The translations under genes were made by a program, and so were the position numbers. Of a stretch of 64,000 bases of DNA, positions 34,105 to 45,886 are shown in pieces; the stretch's first letter is position 1, and every line of letters begins with the position of its first letter. The notes under the pieces were generated by a model. The model was not told where the DNA came from, did not search any database, and saw only the letters and a program-made list of their open reading frames with translations. The stretch lies in assembly GCA_027488575.1 (NCBI GenBank), contig JAIYBJ010000029.1, positions 1 through 64,000 of the forward strand. The letters run 5' to 3'. The stretch is from Streptomycetaceae bacterium. Its GTDB lineage: Bacteria > Actinomycetota > Actinomycetes > Nanopelagicales > Nanopelagicaceae.

Positions 34105-35295
34105 TTATTTAACGGCAGCGCGCAAAGCGTCCACGCGGCTAGTTGACTCCCACGTAAACTCTTTTAACTCACGACCGAAGTGACCATAGGCACTGGTCTT
34201 AGAGTAAATTGGACGCAGCAAATCTAAATCTCTGATGATTGCAGCTGGTCGTAAATCAAAAACTTGAAGAACAGCGTCTTGAATTTTGTTTACCGGCACG
34301 TTCTCAGTTCCAAAAGTTTCAACAAACAAGCCAACGGGTTGTGCTTTACCAATTGCATACGCCACTTGTACTTCACAGCGACGAGCAAAGCCTGCGGCCA
34401 CCACGTTCTTAGCCACCCAGCGCATTGCATACGCTGCGGAACGATCTACCTTAGAAGGATCTTTCCCACTGAAAGCTCCGCCACCATGGCGGGCCATTCC
34501 ACCGTAGGTATCAACAATGATTTTGCGACCGGTCAAACCCGCATCGCCCATAGGGCCACCAATTACGAATCTACCTGTTGGATTAATCAATACTCGTAAA
34601 TCATTCTTTGGTAAATCAATCTTTGACAGAATTGGGTTAATAACCTGTTCGATAATTTCAGGAGTTAGTTTTTTTTCTACTGAAACTTCTTCGCTATGTT
34701 GGGAGGAAATAACAACTGTATTTAGTGCAACAGCTTTATCGCCCTCGTACTCAATAGTTACTTGAGTTTTACCATCTGGACGAAGATACGGTAGCGCGCC
34801 TGACTTACGTACCTTGGACAATTGCGCCGCTAATTCGTGTGCCAACCAAATAGGAAGTGGCATTAACTCCTTTGTATCATCACAGGCATAACCAAACATT
34901 AAGCCTTGATCCCCAGCTCCTTGTAAGTCCAAAGGATCGGCAGAGGAAGCAACGCGATTTTCGTAGGCATCATCTACACCTTGAGCAATATCTTGTGATT
35001 GCTGGCCAATTGAAACTGACACACCACAGGAATTGCCATCAAATCCTTTTGCTGAAGAGTCATACCCAATCTTTAAAACTGTTTCGCGGATTATGCCAGT
35101 TACATCTGCATACGCATCTGTTGTGACTTCACCTGCAACATGTACTTGACCAGTGGTAATAAGTGTTTCCACAGCAACTCTGGATTTTTTATCTTGATCG
35201 ATAAGTGAGTCGAGTATCGCATCTGAAATCTGGTCGGCAATCTTGTCTGGGTGACCTTCGGTCACGGATTCTGAAGTGAATAGTCTCTTAGCCAT
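34105..35295 (-). CDS. metK: S-adenosylmethionine synthase
   Basis: Signatures include [32 protein letters not shown] and [19 protein letters not shown]. It makes SAM from methionine and ATP. I choose the ATG at 35295 (MAKRLFTSE), which overlaps the coaBC stop by 8 bases (ATGGCTAA); the ATG at 35301 would add two residues. It has about 396 residues. Because it is embedded in the operon there is no room for a SAM riboswitch directly upstream. Confidence 0.97.
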   Translation of the reverse strand: MAKRLFTSESVTEGHPDKIADQISDAILDSLIDQDKKSRVAVETLITTGQVHVAGEVTTDAYADVTGIIRETVLKIGYDSSAKGFDGNSCGVSVSIGQQSQDIAQGVDDAYENRVASSADPLDLQGAGDQGLMFGYACDDTKELMPLPIWLAHELAAQLSKVRKSGALPYLRPDGKTQVTIEYEGDKAVALNTVVISSQHSEEVSVEKKLTPEIIEQVINPILSKIDLPKNDLRVLINPTGRFVIGGPMGDAGLTGRKIIVDTYGGMARHGGGAFSGKDPSKVDRSAAYAMRWVAKNVVAAGFARRCEVQVAYAIGKAQPVGLFVETFGTENVPVNKIQDAVLQVFDLRPAAIIRDLDLLRPIYSKTSAYGHFGRELKEFTWESTSRVDALRAAVK

Positions 35296-36487
35296 TGGCA
35301 TAACCTAACCTAGAAACAACCTTATCGAGAATATATCGAGCTACTTTTGCCTTGGAAGTTTGCTCAATATAGATGCTCTCGCCCTCGGCACTCATTAAAT
35401 AACCAGCACTTTCATCGGAGGCAAAAACCGCACCGTGTGAAACATCGTTTACATAGATTAAATCTAGCTTTTTGGCTTGCAGCTTTGCTCGGCCCATCTC
35501 TTCAAGATTTGAAGTTTCGGCAGCAAAACCAACGATTACTTGCGAATCTTTTGCATCTTCGCTTAACTTCTTGAGAATATCTAGATTTGATACCAGTTCG
35601 ATTTTTTGTAAATCATTTTTCTTGATTTTCTCCTTTGCAACCGTTGTAGGTCTAGCATCAGAAACCGCCGCCGACATGATCAATACATCGCAATCATGAA
35701 TATTGGCTTGTAAAGCAATCTGCATCTGCTCTGCGCTTTCAACTCTTACAGTATGAATTCCAGCGATGTCAGGAATGTTCGAATTGGCCAGTACAAGCGT
35801 CACCTCGGCGCCGCGGTTACGAGCTTCTATTGCCAGTGCTTCGCCTTGTTTTCCAGAACTACGATTTCCGATGTATCGAACCGGATCAATGGGTTCCCTA
35901 GTCCCACCAGCGGAAATCAAAATCTTCTTTCCCAATAAATCCTGAGTAGAACCGATGTGATCTAAAAACGCTGCAATGATTTCAGATGTTTCAGGAAATC
36001 TACCTACTCCGGAATCGTTGCCTGTTAATCGTCCAGTTGCTGGTTGCATAACTGCGAATCCTCGTGACTTAAGTATTTCAACGTTCGCTTGTGTAGTCGG
36101 ATTGAGCCACATTTGTGGGTGCATAGCTGGCACTAAGAATTTTGGCTTCGAGGTAGCCGAAACTACATTCGTCAGCAGGTCATCTGCCCTGCCTTGAACT
36201 AATCGTGCGAGTAGATCAGCCGTTGTTGGTGCGATGATTATTGCTTCAGCACTATCAGCAAGTGAAACATGGTTAACTTTTTCTACTTCTTCCCACACTT
36301 GCGTGTTCACGCTCTTGCCGGAAAGTGCTTCCCATGTGGCCGTTCCAACAAAATTTAGACTAGAGGGTGTTGGAACAACTGTTATTGAGAAGTTTAAATC
36401 TTGAAGTCGACGTAGTAAGTCACAGGATTTATATGCTGCGATTCCCCCACCAACTCCGAGAATAATCTCTCGCTTGGTACCGCTCAT
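35288..36487 (-). CDS. coaBC: Bifunctional phosphopantothenoylcysteine decarboxylase / phosphopantothenate-cysteine ligase
   Basis: The N-terminal flavoprotein CoaC domain has [18 protein letters not shown] and [11 protein letters not shown], with an Asn-to-His change in the usual PxMNxxMW motif. The C-terminal CoaB domain has [20 protein letters not shown]. It catalyses two steps of coenzyme A synthesis. It is 399 residues and lies 9 bases after rpoZ. Confidence 0.96.
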   Translation of the reverse strand: MSGTKREIILGVGGGIAAYKSCDLLRRLQDLNFSITVVPTPSSLNFVGTATWEALSGKSVNTQVWEEVEKVNHVSLADSAEAIIIAPTTADLLARLVQGRADDLLTNVVSATSKPKFLVPAMHPQMWLNPTTQANVEILKSRGFAVMQPATGRLTGNDSGVGRFPETSEIIAAFLDHIGSTQDLLGKKILISAGGTREPIDPVRYIGNRSSGKQGEALAIEARNRGAEVTLVLANSNIPDIAGIHTVRVESAEQMQIALQANIHDCDVLIMSAAVSDARPTTVAKEKIKKNDLQKIELVSNLDILKKLSEDAKDSQVIVGFAAETSNLEEMGRAKLQAKKLDLIYVNDVSHGAVFASDESAGYLMSAEGESIYIEQTSKAKVARYILDKVVSRLGYANG

Positions 36488-36496
36488 AAGTTTGAG

Positions 36497-36745
36497 TTAA
36501 GCGGTTGGTTCGAGATTTTCGATTGTTAGGAGACCCTCATTGATTTCACGAAGTGCAATTGAAAGAGGCTTTTCATGAACGTGAGTTTCTACAAGTGGGC
36601 CAACATATTCTAAGAGGCCTTCACCCAATTGTGAGTAGTAAGCATTGATCTGACGTGCGCGCTTAGCAGCGTAAAGCACAAGGCTATATTTTGAACCGCT
36701 CTTATCTAGCAATTCATCAATAGGTGGATTTGTGATTCCGTCCAT
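36497..36745 (-). CDS. rpoZ: RNA polymerase omega subunit
   Basis: This 82-residue protein carries [32 protein letters not shown], the usual omega core for actinobacteria. It helps assemble RNA polymerase. The ATG has a strong AAGGAG upstream. It lies 40 bases after the mIHF-Gmk gene in the conserved gmk-rpoZ-coaBC-metK order. Confidence 0.96.
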   Translation of the reverse strand: MDGITNPPIDELLDKSGSKYSLVLYAAKRARQINAYYSQLGEGLLEYVGPLVETHVHEKPLSIALREINEGLLTIENLEPTA

Positions 36746-36785
36746 TGTTTAACTCCTTATATGGTGCGTTGCCGCGCAATGAGCC

Positions 36786-37655
36786 CTAACGAGCAGACGC
36801 TAAGGATAACAGTTTCTGAACGACGTTCTCGACCTGGTCATTTACGAGGCAATGATCGAAAAAGGAGGCTGCGGCAAGCTCTTCTTGGGCGAGAGCCAAT
36901 CTCTCAGCCCGTCTCTGCTCAGAATCTGTTGCTCGCCTTTCTAACCGCGAAACCAGTTCTTCCCACGATGGTGGCTCAAGAAAAACAAGAATAGCTTCAG
37001 GTGAGTATGCCTTCACTTGCTTGGCACCTTCTATTTCAATCTCCAACAAAACATTGGCACCACTTGATAGAACTTTTTCTACGGCTTCGCGCGGAGTTCC
37101 GTATCTGGCACCTGCAAAATGAGCCCACTCCAAAAAATGATTCCGAGAGATCTCATCATCGAATTCTTCATCCGTTAAAAAGAAATAATCGACGCCATTT
37201 TTCTCGTTAGGACGAGGTTTACGTGTTGTAGACGAGACGCTCACCCAAAAAGTTTTGTTCTTGCGGATATAGGCAGCAATAGTGCTTTTACCCACACCAC
37301 CAGGACCCGAAAGAACAATTAATTTTCCGCGTTTGCTACTTGGGTCCAGCTCTGCAATTAAGGCGGCTATTTGATGTTTACCCAATCCTTGTAGACGTCT
37401 TGTCGGTGAGATGCTTAAGCGTTCCATTAGTGCACTTGCACGTACTTTCCCAACGCCAGTAATTGATGCCAATAAATCCGCCACCCGCATCTTGGCAACA
37501 ATCGAATCACTTTCTGACTCTTTGAAGACTTCGGCGAGTGATAATTCACCAGCCTTAATTCTATTTTTTACTGCCGCGCGTACTTGTCTCGAATGTTTAG
37601 CTTTCAGCAGCGCTGCATTTCGCTCTTCAGTGCTTAACTGTGGAGGCAATCCCAT
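36786..37655 (-). CDS. gmk: Fusion of actinobacterial integration host factor (mIHF) domain and guanylate kinase
   Basis: Residues 1-~105 match mIHF: LSTEERNAALLKAKHSRQVR, then the helix-hairpin-like ITGVGKVRASALM and SPTRRLQGLGKHQIAALI. Residues ~110-289 are a complete guanylate kinase with P-loop SGPGGVGKSTI, the GMP-binding STTRKPRPNEKNGVDYFFLT and YGTPREAV. In other actinobacteria mihF and gmk are separate neighbouring genes; here one frame joins them with only a few linking residues (DPSSKRG). No stop, frameshift or internal ATG start is visible at the junction. It makes GDP from GMP and probably binds DNA. It is the tenth gene of the pyr run. Confidence 0.93.
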   Translation of the reverse strand: MGLPPQLSTEERNAALLKAKHSRQVRAAVKNRIKAGELSLAEVFKESESDSIVAKMRVADLLASITGVGKVRASALMERLSISPTRRLQGLGKHQIAALIAELDPSSKRGKLIVLSGPGGVGKSTIAAYIRKNKTFWVSVSSTTRKPRPNEKNGVDYFFLTDEEFDDEISRNHFLEWAHFAGARYGTPREAVEKVLSSGANVLLEIEIEGAKQVKAYSPEAILVFLEPPSWEELVSRLERRATDSEQRRAERLALAQEELAAASFFDHCLVNDQVENVVQKLLSLASAR

Positions 37656-37683
37656 GCGACCAATCTAGTGCAAAAAATAGAAT

Positions 37684-38394
37684 TTAAGAATTTAAGATTT
37701 CCGATGCTATATCGCGGGCCCGCTTTCGTATTTCTGTGCCGGTAGGTTCCCAAGCATTAGTGATTGGTCTGCCTATAACAACGTAATTAGCTCCTGCTGC
37801 AATAGCAGCAGAGGGTGTCATGGTTCTAGCTTGATCATCTGTGCCTGCCATCGAAGCTGGGCGAACACCTGGTGTAATAATTATGGTTTCATTACCAATT
37901 ACTTGACGAATCCTGGCGGTTTCCAACGGTGAACACACAATTGCTCGCGCCCCCGCACTTACTGCTATTTGCGCCAGCTGAGTGGCACTTTCCATCGCGT
38001 CATTCTTAAACCCAATTGCAGAAACGTCTGACTCAGACATTGACGTTAAAATCGTTACAGCGGTTATGTGTGTCTGTGGTGATGCCTCTACGGCTGCGCT
38101 AATCATTGCGCTTCCTCCGCCGGCATGAACGGTTAAGAACATAGGATTCAAAGATGAAACGCTTTGCGCTGCATGTGCCACTGTGTTTGGAATATCGTGA
38201 AGTTTGAGGTCCAAGAATATTTTCGCATCCGTATTTTCAGTTACCGCTCGAATCCCTTCTTGACCAAAATTAAGGAAAAATTCGAGACCTAGTTTGAAGA
38301 CACTTACATAATCCGAAGTGGATGAGATCCAAGACTTCGCCAACTCTAAATCTGATGTGTCTACTGCGAGGATAATCGGTGCTTTAGTGCTCAT
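37684..38394 (-). CDS. pyrF: Orotidine 5'-phosphate decarboxylase
   Basis: This TIM-barrel decarboxylase has the catalytic Lys-Asp array in LDLKLHDIPNTVAHAA, and the phosphate-binding end TPGVRPASM and GANYVVIGRPIT. It is the last step to UMP. The 236-residue length and motif fit the type 1 group (PyrF of Bacillus and E. coli), while many actinobacteria have the longer type 2 enzyme. It starts 2 bases after pyrD. Confidence 0.95.
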   Translation of the reverse strand: MSTKAPIILAVDTSDLELAKSWISSTSDYVSVFKLGLEFFLNFGQEGIRAVTENTDAKIFLDLKLHDIPNTVAHAAQSVSSLNPMFLTVHAGGGSAMISAAVEASPQTHITAVTILTSMSESDVSAIGFKNDAMESATQLAQIAVSAGARAIVCSPLETARIRQVIGNETIIITPGVRPASMAGTDDQARTMTPSAAIAAGANYVVIGRPITNAWEPTGTEIRKRARDIASEILNS

Positions 38395-38396
38395 AA

Positions 38397-39338
38397 CTAA
38401 TGTGTATTTTCTTCATCTGGGCGGTGGGCATAACCAACTGCTTGCGCAACCGAAGTGAACCCACGAACCTTGAGCAACTCTTTCAATTCATTTTGGATTG
38501 TGATGATGGCTGCAGGATCTCCGAAAGAAGCGGTTCCGACTGAAATGCCCTTTGCACCAGCAAGGATTAACTCCAGAGCATCTCTGCCTGTTGATACACC
38601 ACCCATTCCCAAAATCGGAATATTTGGTAGCGCTGCGTGAACTTGATAAATGGCACGAACTGCAATCGGTCTAATTGCAGGTCCGGATAAACCACCTGTT
38701 TTTCCACCTAAGTGTGGACGCATGGTGTCTAAGTTGATAACCATAGACAAAACCGTATTGATTAGTGCTAAGCCATCGGCCCCCGCATCAACAACTCCCT
38801 TAGCAATTGAAACCAAATCGGTTACATCTGGTGACAATTTAGCGATGATTGGCAACTCTCCACCGAGAGTCTTTCTTACTCCATCAATAACGCGGCGCGA
38901 AGCCTCTGGATCGCACGCAAAAACTAATCCGCGGTTTTCAACATTCGGACAAGAGATGTTTACTTCGAGTGCGCTAATTCCTGGGGCTGATCTAACTTTG
39001 CGAGCCAAAGTTGCGTACTCTTCGACGGTTTCTCCTGCTATCGAAACAATTACCCGCGCTTTCTGACTAACTAACCACGGGAGATCATTGGCTAAGAACT
39101 GATCAATTCCTGGGCCTTGCAAACCTATGGAGTTAATCATTCCACTGGGTGTTTCAGCCATGCGCGGAGTTGCACGCCCATGGCGAGGTTTACTCATCAC
39201 GGACTTAGTAACTACTGCACCGATTTCACGCAAATCAATAAACTGCGCCAATTCTTTACCGGAACTTGCGCAACCACTAGCGGTAAAAAGCGGTGATGGA
39301 AACCAAGCATTTCCAAGCGTTGTAGATAAATCAATCAT
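38397..39338 (-). CDS. pyrD: Dihydroorotate dehydrogenase, class 1B catalytic subunit
   Basis: I place the start at the ATG at 39338 (MIDLSTTLGN), giving an ATGA overlap with pyrK; the ORF-track start is inside pyrK. The 313-residue FMN barrel has FTASGCASSGKEL and LEVNISCPNVENRG, where the cysteine is the class 1 catalytic base. Class 1B enzymes work with PyrK and use NAD+, and pyrK is directly upstream. Many other actinobacteria use the quinone-linked class 2 enzyme instead. Confidence 0.95.
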   Translation of the reverse strand: MIDLSTTLGNAWFPSPLFTASGCASSGKELAQFIDLREIGAVVTKSVMSKPRHGRATPRMAETPSGMINSIGLQGPGIDQFLANDLPWLVSQKARVIVSIAGETVEEYATLARKVRSAPGISALEVNISCPNVENRGLVFACDPEASRRVIDGVRKTLGGELPIIAKLSPDVTDLVSIAKGVVDAGADGLALINTVLSMVINLDTMRPHLGGKTGGLSGPAIRPIAVRAIYQVHAALPNIPILGMGGVSTGRDALELILAGAKGISVGTASFGDPAAIITIQNELKELLKVRGFTSVAQAVGYAHRPDEENTH

Positions 39339-40183
39339 GAATGGACCTCGGGAACTCTGCCCACTAAATCCCACATAACTGTTGAGCCATCCATCACAGG
39401 CCCATCGACGCATGAACGCTTCATTGAAACATTGCCTTCTGAATCAGAAACTGGAAGAACACACGTCATGCAAATACCAACACCACACGCCATTGACTCT
39501 TCTACTGCGCATTGATGAACAACATCACTTCCTGCAACTATGTCTGAAATTGCTCGCAACATAGGCATCGGTCCGCAGGAATAAATCACATCTACTAATC
39601 CATCTTTGATTAAGCCAGGAATAGGTTCTGTAACTCGACCACGTTCTCCCATGGATCCATCTTCTGTATAAATCCGAAGAACGTTTACTGAACGTTTTCC
39701 TTCCATGGGTGCATATATTTTTCCGCCTGTGCTTGCACCTAAATACATATCAACACGACAGCCTCGGTTCTTCAGAACTTCTGCAAGACCAAATAGTGGT
39801 GCGGAACCATAACCTCCACCAACCAGAAGTGCTCGAACGGGTTCGGTGGGAATTCCAAAAGCTGTGCCAAGTGGAGCAATCAGATCAATCTGAGCACCCT
39901 CAACTTGCGAACATAACCACTTGCTGCCTTGACCAAAAGGCGCTGCAATTAACTCCATAGAACCGCCATACGGACCGGTTAATGAAACTCTGGAAATCGC
40001 AAAAGCTCTGCGAAGAATCATCCTTGAGTTCTCGCCACCAACTTTTATGGCTACGAAATTTCCTGGTTTACAACTATTTACCATCTCGCCTACATTTAAA
40101 AGGATCTGATGGTATTGCCCTACGCGCTTGTTTGAGACGACGGTTGCAATTATTCGTCCGGAGGCTTTGTTGATCGGTGACAT
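39335..40183 (-). CDS. pyrK: Dihydroorotate dehydrogenase electron-transfer subunit
   Basis: This ferredoxin-reductase-like protein has an FAD domain (SRMILRRAFAISRV), an NAD-binding region (LLVGGGYGSAPLFGLA) and a C-terminal 2Fe-2S site with cysteines in MACGVGICMTC and, further on, RSC. It passes electrons from PyrD to NAD+. The ATG at 40183 (MSPINKASG) is 2 bases after the carB stop and is preferred to the ORF-track start inside carB. It is 282 residues. Confidence 0.95.
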   Translation of the reverse strand: MSPINKASGRIIATVVSNKRVGQYHQILLNVGEMVNSCKPGNFVAIKVGGENSRMILRRAFAISRVSLTGPYGGSMELIAAPFGQGSKWLCSQVEGAQIDLIAPLGTAFGIPTEPVRALLVGGGYGSAPLFGLAEVLKNRGCRVDMYLGASTGGKIYAPMEGKRSVNVLRIYTEDGSMGERGRVTEPIPGLIKDGLVDVIYSCGPMPMLRAISDIVAGSDVVHQCAVEESMACGVGICMTCVLPVSDSEGNVSMKRSCVDGPVMDGSTVMWDLVGRVPEVHS

Positions 40184-40185
40184 GC

Positions 40186-43100
40186 TTAAGCCAACCAACT
40201 TTGAATTGATCGAATAGATAATTCTTCACGTTGCAGGGATTTAATTCCCTCAACTGCAGCTTTGAATCCTGCTGTTGTTGTAATACAAGGTACTGATCTC
40301 TGCACAGCTGCAGTACGAATTAACCAACCATCTTGGCGCGTACCACGTCCTACAGGTGTATTGATTATGAGATTGATTTCTCCAGAATTAATTAATTCGA
40401 CAATGGTTTTTTCACCAAGTGGACCTGTGCCTTCCGAATGCTTGCGTACTCGCGTGCACGGAATCTGTTTAGCCGCTAACGCATCAGCTGTGCCACCTGT
40501 TGCAAGGATACGAAACCCAATGCGCGAGAGATCATGTGCTGCTTGTATTCCTTGCGCTTTATCCTTGTCGGCCAAACTAATGAATACGGTACCGTTCTTA
40601 GGAAGTGCGCCAAAAGCACTAATTTGAGATTTTGCATAACTCTCTCCAAAAGAATTAGAAATTCCCATAACTTCACCAGTAGATCGCATTTCAGGACCAA
40701 GAACCGCATCTACGCCGCGACCATCTGTTCTGCGAAATCTATTCCAGGGGAGAACTGCTTCCTTAACTGAAATCCCCTTAGCAACTCCGTCACCGTTGCT
40801 AGGTAGTAATCCTTCTTCACGCAGTTGCGCAATTGATGCACCGACTGCCAATCGTGCGGCGGCCTTAGCCAATGCGACTCCGGTCGCTTTACTAACGAAA
40901 GGTACTGTTCGAGATGCACGAGGATTGGCTTCCAGAACAAATAAATGTGAGTCACTCATAGCAAATTGAATGTTAATTAACCCAACCACACCAACAGCTC
41001 GAGCAATCTTTGTTGTGGCGTCCTTGATACTTGCAATTTGTTCGAGAGAAAGTGACATAGAAGGCAACACGCACGCGCTATCTCCTGAGTGGATTCCCGC
41101 TTCTTCGATGTGTTCCATTACTCCCCCGAGGAACAACTCTTGACCATCAAACAAAGCGTCTACATCTATTTCAATAGCGCTATCTAGGAACCTATCTACT
41201 AAAACGGGACGATCCGGAGTTATGTCCGTGGCTCTGGAAATAAAACCTGCAAGGGAATCATCATCGTAAACAATTTCCATTCCGCGACCACCAAGAACAA
41301 AAGATGGTCGAACTAAAACGGGATAACCGATACGTTGGGCGATGTTGATTGCTTCTTGTTGTGAAGAAGCCATGCCATATTCGGGCGCCAATAAACCTTG
41401 TTGCTTAAGGATGTCGCCAAATGCTCCACGCTCTTCAGCTAAATTAATTGCTTCTGGACTGGTGCCTAAAATTGTTACTCCAGCTTCTTTTAATCCAGCC
41501 GCTAAACCGAGAGGGGTTTGACCGCCAAGTTGGGTAATAACTCCCAATACAGGACCTGCCAAAGTTTCTGCATGTATTACTTCAAGAACGTCTTCAAGAG
41601 TGAGGGGTTCAAAGTACAAGCGATCGCTTGTGTCGTAATCCGTTGAAACTGTCTCAGGATTGCAATTGAGCATAATCGTTTCAAAGTCACTAGCTTGTAG
41701 GGCAAAACTTGCATGCACACAGGAGTAATCGAATTCAATTCCCTGGCCAATACGATTAGGACCACTTCCAAGAATAATAACTGCTGGTTTTGTACGTGCT
41801 TTAACTTCGGTCTCTTCTTCGTAACTCGAATAGTGATACGGAGTAAATGCTTCAAACTCTGCGGCGCATGTGTCAACGGTTTTATACACTGGATGAATTC
41901 CAAGATGATTTCTTGTTCGGCGAACATCCTCTTCGGTGATCGACCTTAGTTGAGCGATATGGGCATCAGAAAAACCTAGGCTTTTCGCACTTCGTATCAC
42001 GTCTGTATTTAATTCACCTGGTTGAGCGATAGACGCAGCCCGTTCATTTATCAGTGAGATCTGCTCTAAATACCATGGATCAATTCTTGTTGCTTCATGT
42101 ACAGAAGAAATACTTGCTCCGCACCACATGGCTAACTGAACCTGTTGCAAGCGATATTCCGTTGGTATTCGCATTTTCTGAAGTAACTGTTCGACGGATG
42201 CTTCTGCTTTATCAGCCGGGAAAGTGAATATCGCTTCTTTTCTCTCAAGTGAGCGCAATGCTTTCATGAGAGCTTCTGGAAAACTTCGACCGATAGCCAT
42301 GGCTTCGCCAACGCTTTTCATGGTTGTTGTTAAACGTGGGTCTGCATCAGCAAATTTTTCAAAAGCAAAGCGAGGTATTTTAACAACGACATAATCCAAT
42401 GTTGGTTCAAAGGAAGCCGGAGTAACCTTCGTAATATCGTTTCTAATTTCATCTAATGTATAACCAATGGCTAACTTTGTCGCAATTTTGGCAATAGGAA
42501 AACCCGTTGCTTTAGATGCCAAAGCGCTCGAACGCGATACTCGAGGATTCATTTCAATCACGATAATGCGTCCATTAACCGGGTTAACGGCAAATTGAAT
42601 ATTACAACCGCCTGTATCGACGCCAACTTCTCGAATAATCGAAATAGAGAGATCGCGTAATTTTTGATATTCAACATCAGTAAGTGTCATTGATGGCGCC
42701 ACGGTTATCGAATCCCCTGTATGTACGCCCATCGGATCCAAGTTTTCAATACTGCAAACGATTACAACGTTATCCGTCTTATCGCGCATAACTTCTAACT
42801 CGTACTCTTTCCAACCGATAATCGATTCTTCAAGCAGAACTTCAGATGTCGGGCTATGGCGTAGGCCTGCACCTGCAATTTGTTTGAGTTCATCTTCCGA
42901 GAAAGCAATACCTGAACCCAATCCCCCCATAGTGAAGGAAGGTCTAACTACAACCGGATAATTCAACGTTTTAACTGCATCGAGTGCTTGATCCATGGTG
43001 TGGCAGATAATCGATTTTGCACTTTCACCGCCAACTTTTTCAACTATGGCTCGGAACAATTCACGATTCTCACCGCGTTTAATAGCGTCAACATCTGCAC

Positions 43101-43449
43101 CAATTAACTTAACGCCATACTTGGCTAAAGTTCCCAGTTCATATAAACCAATGGCTGCATTTAGCGCTGTCTGGCCACCAAGAGTTGCCAAAACCGCATC
43201 TGGTTTTTCTTTAACAATAATTCGTTCGATGAATTCAGGGGTGATCGGTTCGATATACGTTGCATCTGCAAACTCTGGATCAGTCATAATGGTGGCAGGA
43301 TTCGAGTTAACGAGAACTACGCGAATTCCCTCGGCTCTTAATACTCGACACGCTTGGGTTCCGGAATAATCAAATTCGCAAGCCTGGCCAATAACGATAG
43401 GTCCACTACCGATAACAAGAACACTTTTAATTGATGTATCTAAGGCCAT
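40186..43449 (-). CDS. carB: Carbamoyl-phosphate synthase large subunit
   Basis: This 1087-residue protein has two homologous ATP-grasp halves, each with a GSGP...IGQ(A/G)xEFDYS-type start ([16 protein letters not shown] and [16 protein letters not shown]), and a C-terminal MGS-like allosteric domain ([23 protein letters not shown]). It makes carbamoyl phosphate from bicarbonate, ATP and ammonia delivered by CarA. Its start overlaps the carA stop (TAATG). Confidence 0.98.
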   Translation of the reverse strand: MALDTSIKSVLVIGSGPIVIGQACEFDYSGTQACRVLRAEGIRVVLVNSNPATIMTDPEFADATYIEPITPEFIERIIVKEKPDAVLATLGGQTALNAAIGLYELGTLAKYGVKLIGADVDAIKRGENRELFRAIVEKVGGESAKSIICHTMDQALDAVKTLNYPVVVRPSFTMGGLGSGIAFSEDELKQIAGAGLRHSPTSEVLLEESIIGWKEYELEVMRDKTDNVVIVCSIENLDPMGVHTGDSITVAPSMTLTDVEYQKLRDLSISIIREVGVDTGGCNIQFAVNPVNGRIIVIEMNPRVSRSSALASKATGFPIAKIATKLAIGYTLDEIRNDITKVTPASFEPTLDYVVVKIPRFAFEKFADADPRLTTTMKSVGEAMAIGRSFPEALMKALRSLERKEAIFTFPADKAEASVEQLLQKMRIPTEYRLQQVQLAMWCGASISSVHEATRIDPWYLEQISLINERAASIAQPGELNTDVIRSAKSLGFSDAHIAQLRSITEEDVRRTRNHLGIHPVYKTVDTCAAEFEAFTPYHYSSYEEETEVKARTKPAVIILGSGPNRIGQGIEFDYSCVHASFALQASDFETIMLNCNPETVSTDYDTSDRLYFEPLTLEDVLEVIHAETLAGPVLGVITQLGGQTPLGLAAGLKEAGVTILGTSPEAINLAEERGAFGDILKQQGLLAPEYGMASSQQEAINIAQRIGYPVLVRPSFVLGGRGMEIVYDDDSLAGFISRATDITPDRPVLVDRFLDSAIEIDVDALFDGQELFLGGVMEHIEEAGIHSGDSACVLPSMSLSLEQIASIKDATTKIARAVGVVGLINIQFAMSDSHLFVLEANPRASRTVPFVSKATGVALAKAAARLAVGASIAQLREEGLLPSNGDGVAKGISVKEAVLPWNRFRRTDGRGVDAVLGPEMRSTGEVMGISNSFGESYAKSQISAFGALPKNGTVFISLADKDKAQGIQAAHDLSRIGFRILATGGTADALAAKQIPCTRVRKHSEGTGPLGEKTIVELINSGEINLIINTPVGRGTRQDGWLIRTAAVQRSVPCITTTAGFKAAVEGIKSLQREELSIRSIQSWLA

Positions 43450-44576
43450 TAGTTAACCCTTTGTGCAACTGGATATTTCAACATTAATTCAATGAAACGA
43501 TCAAATAAATAATCAGCATCATGTGGACCTGCCGCAGCTTCGGGGTGATACTGAACGCTAAAAGCGCCTCTTTCTAGCAACTGTAAACCTTCAACCACGC
43601 CATCATTAAGTGATACGTGTGTAACTTCACCGGTCCCAAAGACTGTAGAGAAGACACCATCTGTTGGAGCCTTTAGCGCGAATCCATGATTGTGCGCAGT
43701 TATTTCAACCTTATTTGTATTCTTATCGATTACAGGTTGATTGATACCACGATGCCCAAACTGCAACTTATATGTTTCAAATCCTAGAGCGCGACCTAGA
43801 ATTTGATGTCCAAAACAAATTCCAAATACAGGAATCTCAGCTAACAAAACTTCACGTACTAAATCAATTGTGGCCGTCATTGTTGCAGGATCTCCTGGAC
43901 CATTAGAAAGAAAAACTCCATCAGGTTTAAGAGCTGCTATGTCGCTAAAGGCAGTGTTGTAAGGCATCACGTGCGTTTCGACTCCACGAATAGAAAGTGC
44001 GCGTGGAGTTGCTCCCTTTATTCCCAAATCAATAGCAGCAACTGTGAATTTTTTGGTACCAACCGCAGGAACGACGTAGCTTTGTTTTGTTGAAACATCT
44101 TCACTTAAATAAGAACCAGACATCTGAGGTTGCTTGCGAACTTCGATAACCATTTCTTCTCTGCTGAGATTCTGACCAGAAAAGATACCTACTCGCATCG
44201 CACCGCGGTCGCGTAAATGTCTCGTCAAGGCCCGAGTATCGACCCCTGAAATGCCGACAATTTTTTGTTTAATTAACTCCTGTTCGAGTGAGTTTTCACT
44301 ACGCCAATTACTTGTTACTGGTGATGGGTTTCTGACCACAAATCCCGAAACCCAAATTTTCTTGGATTCATTATCTTCTGTATTCATTCCCGTATTGCCT
44401 ATATGCGGGGCAGTCATAACAACAACTTGCTTATGGTACGAAGGATCCGTAAGGGTTTCTTGGTAGCCCGTCATGCCGGTTTGAAACACTGCTTCGCCAA
44501 AAGTTGTTCCCTCAAAAGCCCACGATGAACCTTCAAAAATTCGTCCGTCATCTAGAACCAAAAAGGCTTTACTCAT
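43449..44576 (-). CDS. carA: Carbamoyl-phosphate synthase small (glutaminase) subunit
   Basis: The N-terminal CarA domain ([27 protein letters not shown]) is followed by a class I glutamine amidotransferase with nucleophile cysteine in [11 protein letters not shown] and histidine in [13 protein letters not shown]. It is 375 residues. It releases ammonia from glutamine for CarB. It is joined to pyrC by an ATGA overlap. Confidence 0.98.
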   Translation of the reverse strand: MSKAFLVLDDGRIFEGSSWAFEGTTFGEAVFQTGMTGYQETLTDPSYHKQVVVMTAPHIGNTGMNTEDNESKKIWVSGFVVRNPSPVTSNWRSENSLEQELIKQKIVGISGVDTRALTRHLRDRGAMRVGIFSGQNLSREEMVIEVRKQPQMSGSYLSEDVSTKQSYVVPAVGTKKFTVAAIDLGIKGATPRALSIRGVETHVMPYNTAFSDIAALKPDGVFLSNGPGDPATMTATIDLVREVLLAEIPVFGICFGHQILGRALGFETYKLQFGHRGINQPVIDKNTNKVEITAHNHGFALKAPTDGVFSTVFGTGEVTHVSLNDGVVEGLQLLERGAFSVQYHPEAAAGPHDADYLFDRFIELMLKYPVAQRVN

Positions 44577-45886
44577 GACTTATCTTCCACATGTAATTGC
44601 GGAACTAACGCAGAATTGAGCAGCGTTGGAACTCCCTTGAAGAAAGTTTCAGAAATCACGCCAGGTAGTTCCATTCCATGAAAAGGAGTGTTGCGACTAC
44701 GAGAGGCTACTAAGTCACGGTCCACTCTCCAACTGGCACGAGGGTCAAACAGGGTGAGATTTGCCATTTCGCCAACTTTGAATTGCCCACCCTGGTGGGG
44801 GTAGCGGCCAATACGCGCTGGAGTCCTTGAAAAACGCTCTGCCACGCCTTGCCAATCCAAGAGCTTCGTTTCAACCATTGTTAGAGCAATAATCGAAAGT
44901 GCTGTTTCTAATCCGAGCATTCCAAAGGCTGCTTCTTGCCATTCGCACTCTTTACTCTCAGCCGGATGTGGTGCGTGATCAGTTGCAACTATGTCAATGA
45001 TTCCTTCTGCCAGTGCTTCACGTAAGGCATGAACATCTTTTTCTGTTCGAAGCGGTGGATTAACTTTGTATACAGGATCATATGAAGTAGCTAACTCATC
45101 TGTTAAAAGTAAGTGGTGAGGAGTTACCTCAGCCGTGACATTAATTCCACGAGCTTTTGCCCATCTGATAATTTCCACACCACCTGCAGTTGTGACGTGG
45201 CAAACGTGTAACCGAGATTGAACGTGATCCACTAACAAAACATCACGCGCAATAATTGCTTCTTCAGCAACAGCTGGCCAACCCTTAAGGCCTAACACCG
45301 AAGAAACTACGCCTTCATTCATTTGCGCATTTACGGTTAGGTCGGGATCTTGGGCATGCTGTGCGATTACTCCATCGAACTTCTTTACATACTCAAGAGC
45401 TTTACGCATCACAGCCGGGTCAGAGACGCAGTGTCCATCATCGCTGAAAACACGAACCCGAGCGGCGCTATCTGCCATGGCACCTATTTCAGATAATTCT
45501 GTACCATCCAAATTCCTGGTTACCGCGCCAATGGGAAATACATCGCAGATGCCAGCTTCAACTCCTAAACGTAAAACCTGTTCTACAACACCTGCGGTAT
45601 CAGCAACTGGTGAGGTGTTAGGCATTGCTGAAACTGCGGTGAATCCACCTTTTGCCCCAGCGCGCGAAGCTGACAGAACAGTTTCGGAATCTTCTTTACC
45701 GGGTTCACGAAGATGCGTGTGCAGATCAACTAGTCCAGGCAGAATGATTTTTTGGGACGCATCAATTACCTGAGCTCCACTGTTCGCTGGATTTTGGTAA
45801 CCAACAATTTTTCCTTCACTGATGTATAAATCTTTCTTGGAACCATCATCGAGAGTTCCACCCGAAATAAAATAATTTCTGCTCAT
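44573..45886 (-). CDS. pyrC: Dihydroorotase
   Basis: This amidohydrolase has metal ligands in [18 protein letters not shown] and VATDHAPH, with other histidines in VCHVTTAGG. The style (long form, 437 residues) fits type I dihydroorotase of Gram-positive pyr operons. It closes carbamoyl aspartate to dihydroorotate. ATGA overlaps tie it to both pyrB and carA. Confidence 0.97.
   Translation of the reverse strand: MSRNYFISGGTLDDGSKKDLYISEGKIVGYQNPANSGAQVIDASQKIILPGLVDLHTHLREPGKEDSETVLSASRAGAKGGFTAVSAMPNTSPVADTAGVVEQVLRLGVEAGICDVFPIGAVTRNLDGTELSEIGAMADSAARVRVFSDDGHCVSDPAVMRKALEYVKKFDGVIAQHAQDPDLTVNAQMNEGVVSSVLGLKGWPAVAEEAIIARDVLLVDHVQSRLHVCHVTTAGGVEIIRWAKARGINVTAEVTPHHLLLTDELATSYDPVYKVNPPLRTEKDVHALREALAEGIIDIVATDHAPHPAESKECEWQEAAFGMLGLETALSIIALTMVETKLLDWQGVAERFSRTPARIGRYPHQGGQFKVGEMANLTLFDPRASWRVDRDLVASRSRNTPFHGMELPGVISETFFKGVPTLLNSALVPQLHVEDKS

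Noticed and set aside
35288-35301. SAM-responsive riboswitch upstream of metK
   Set aside because: metK overlaps coaBC by 8 bases, leaving no leader; nothing like a SAM aptamer was seen.
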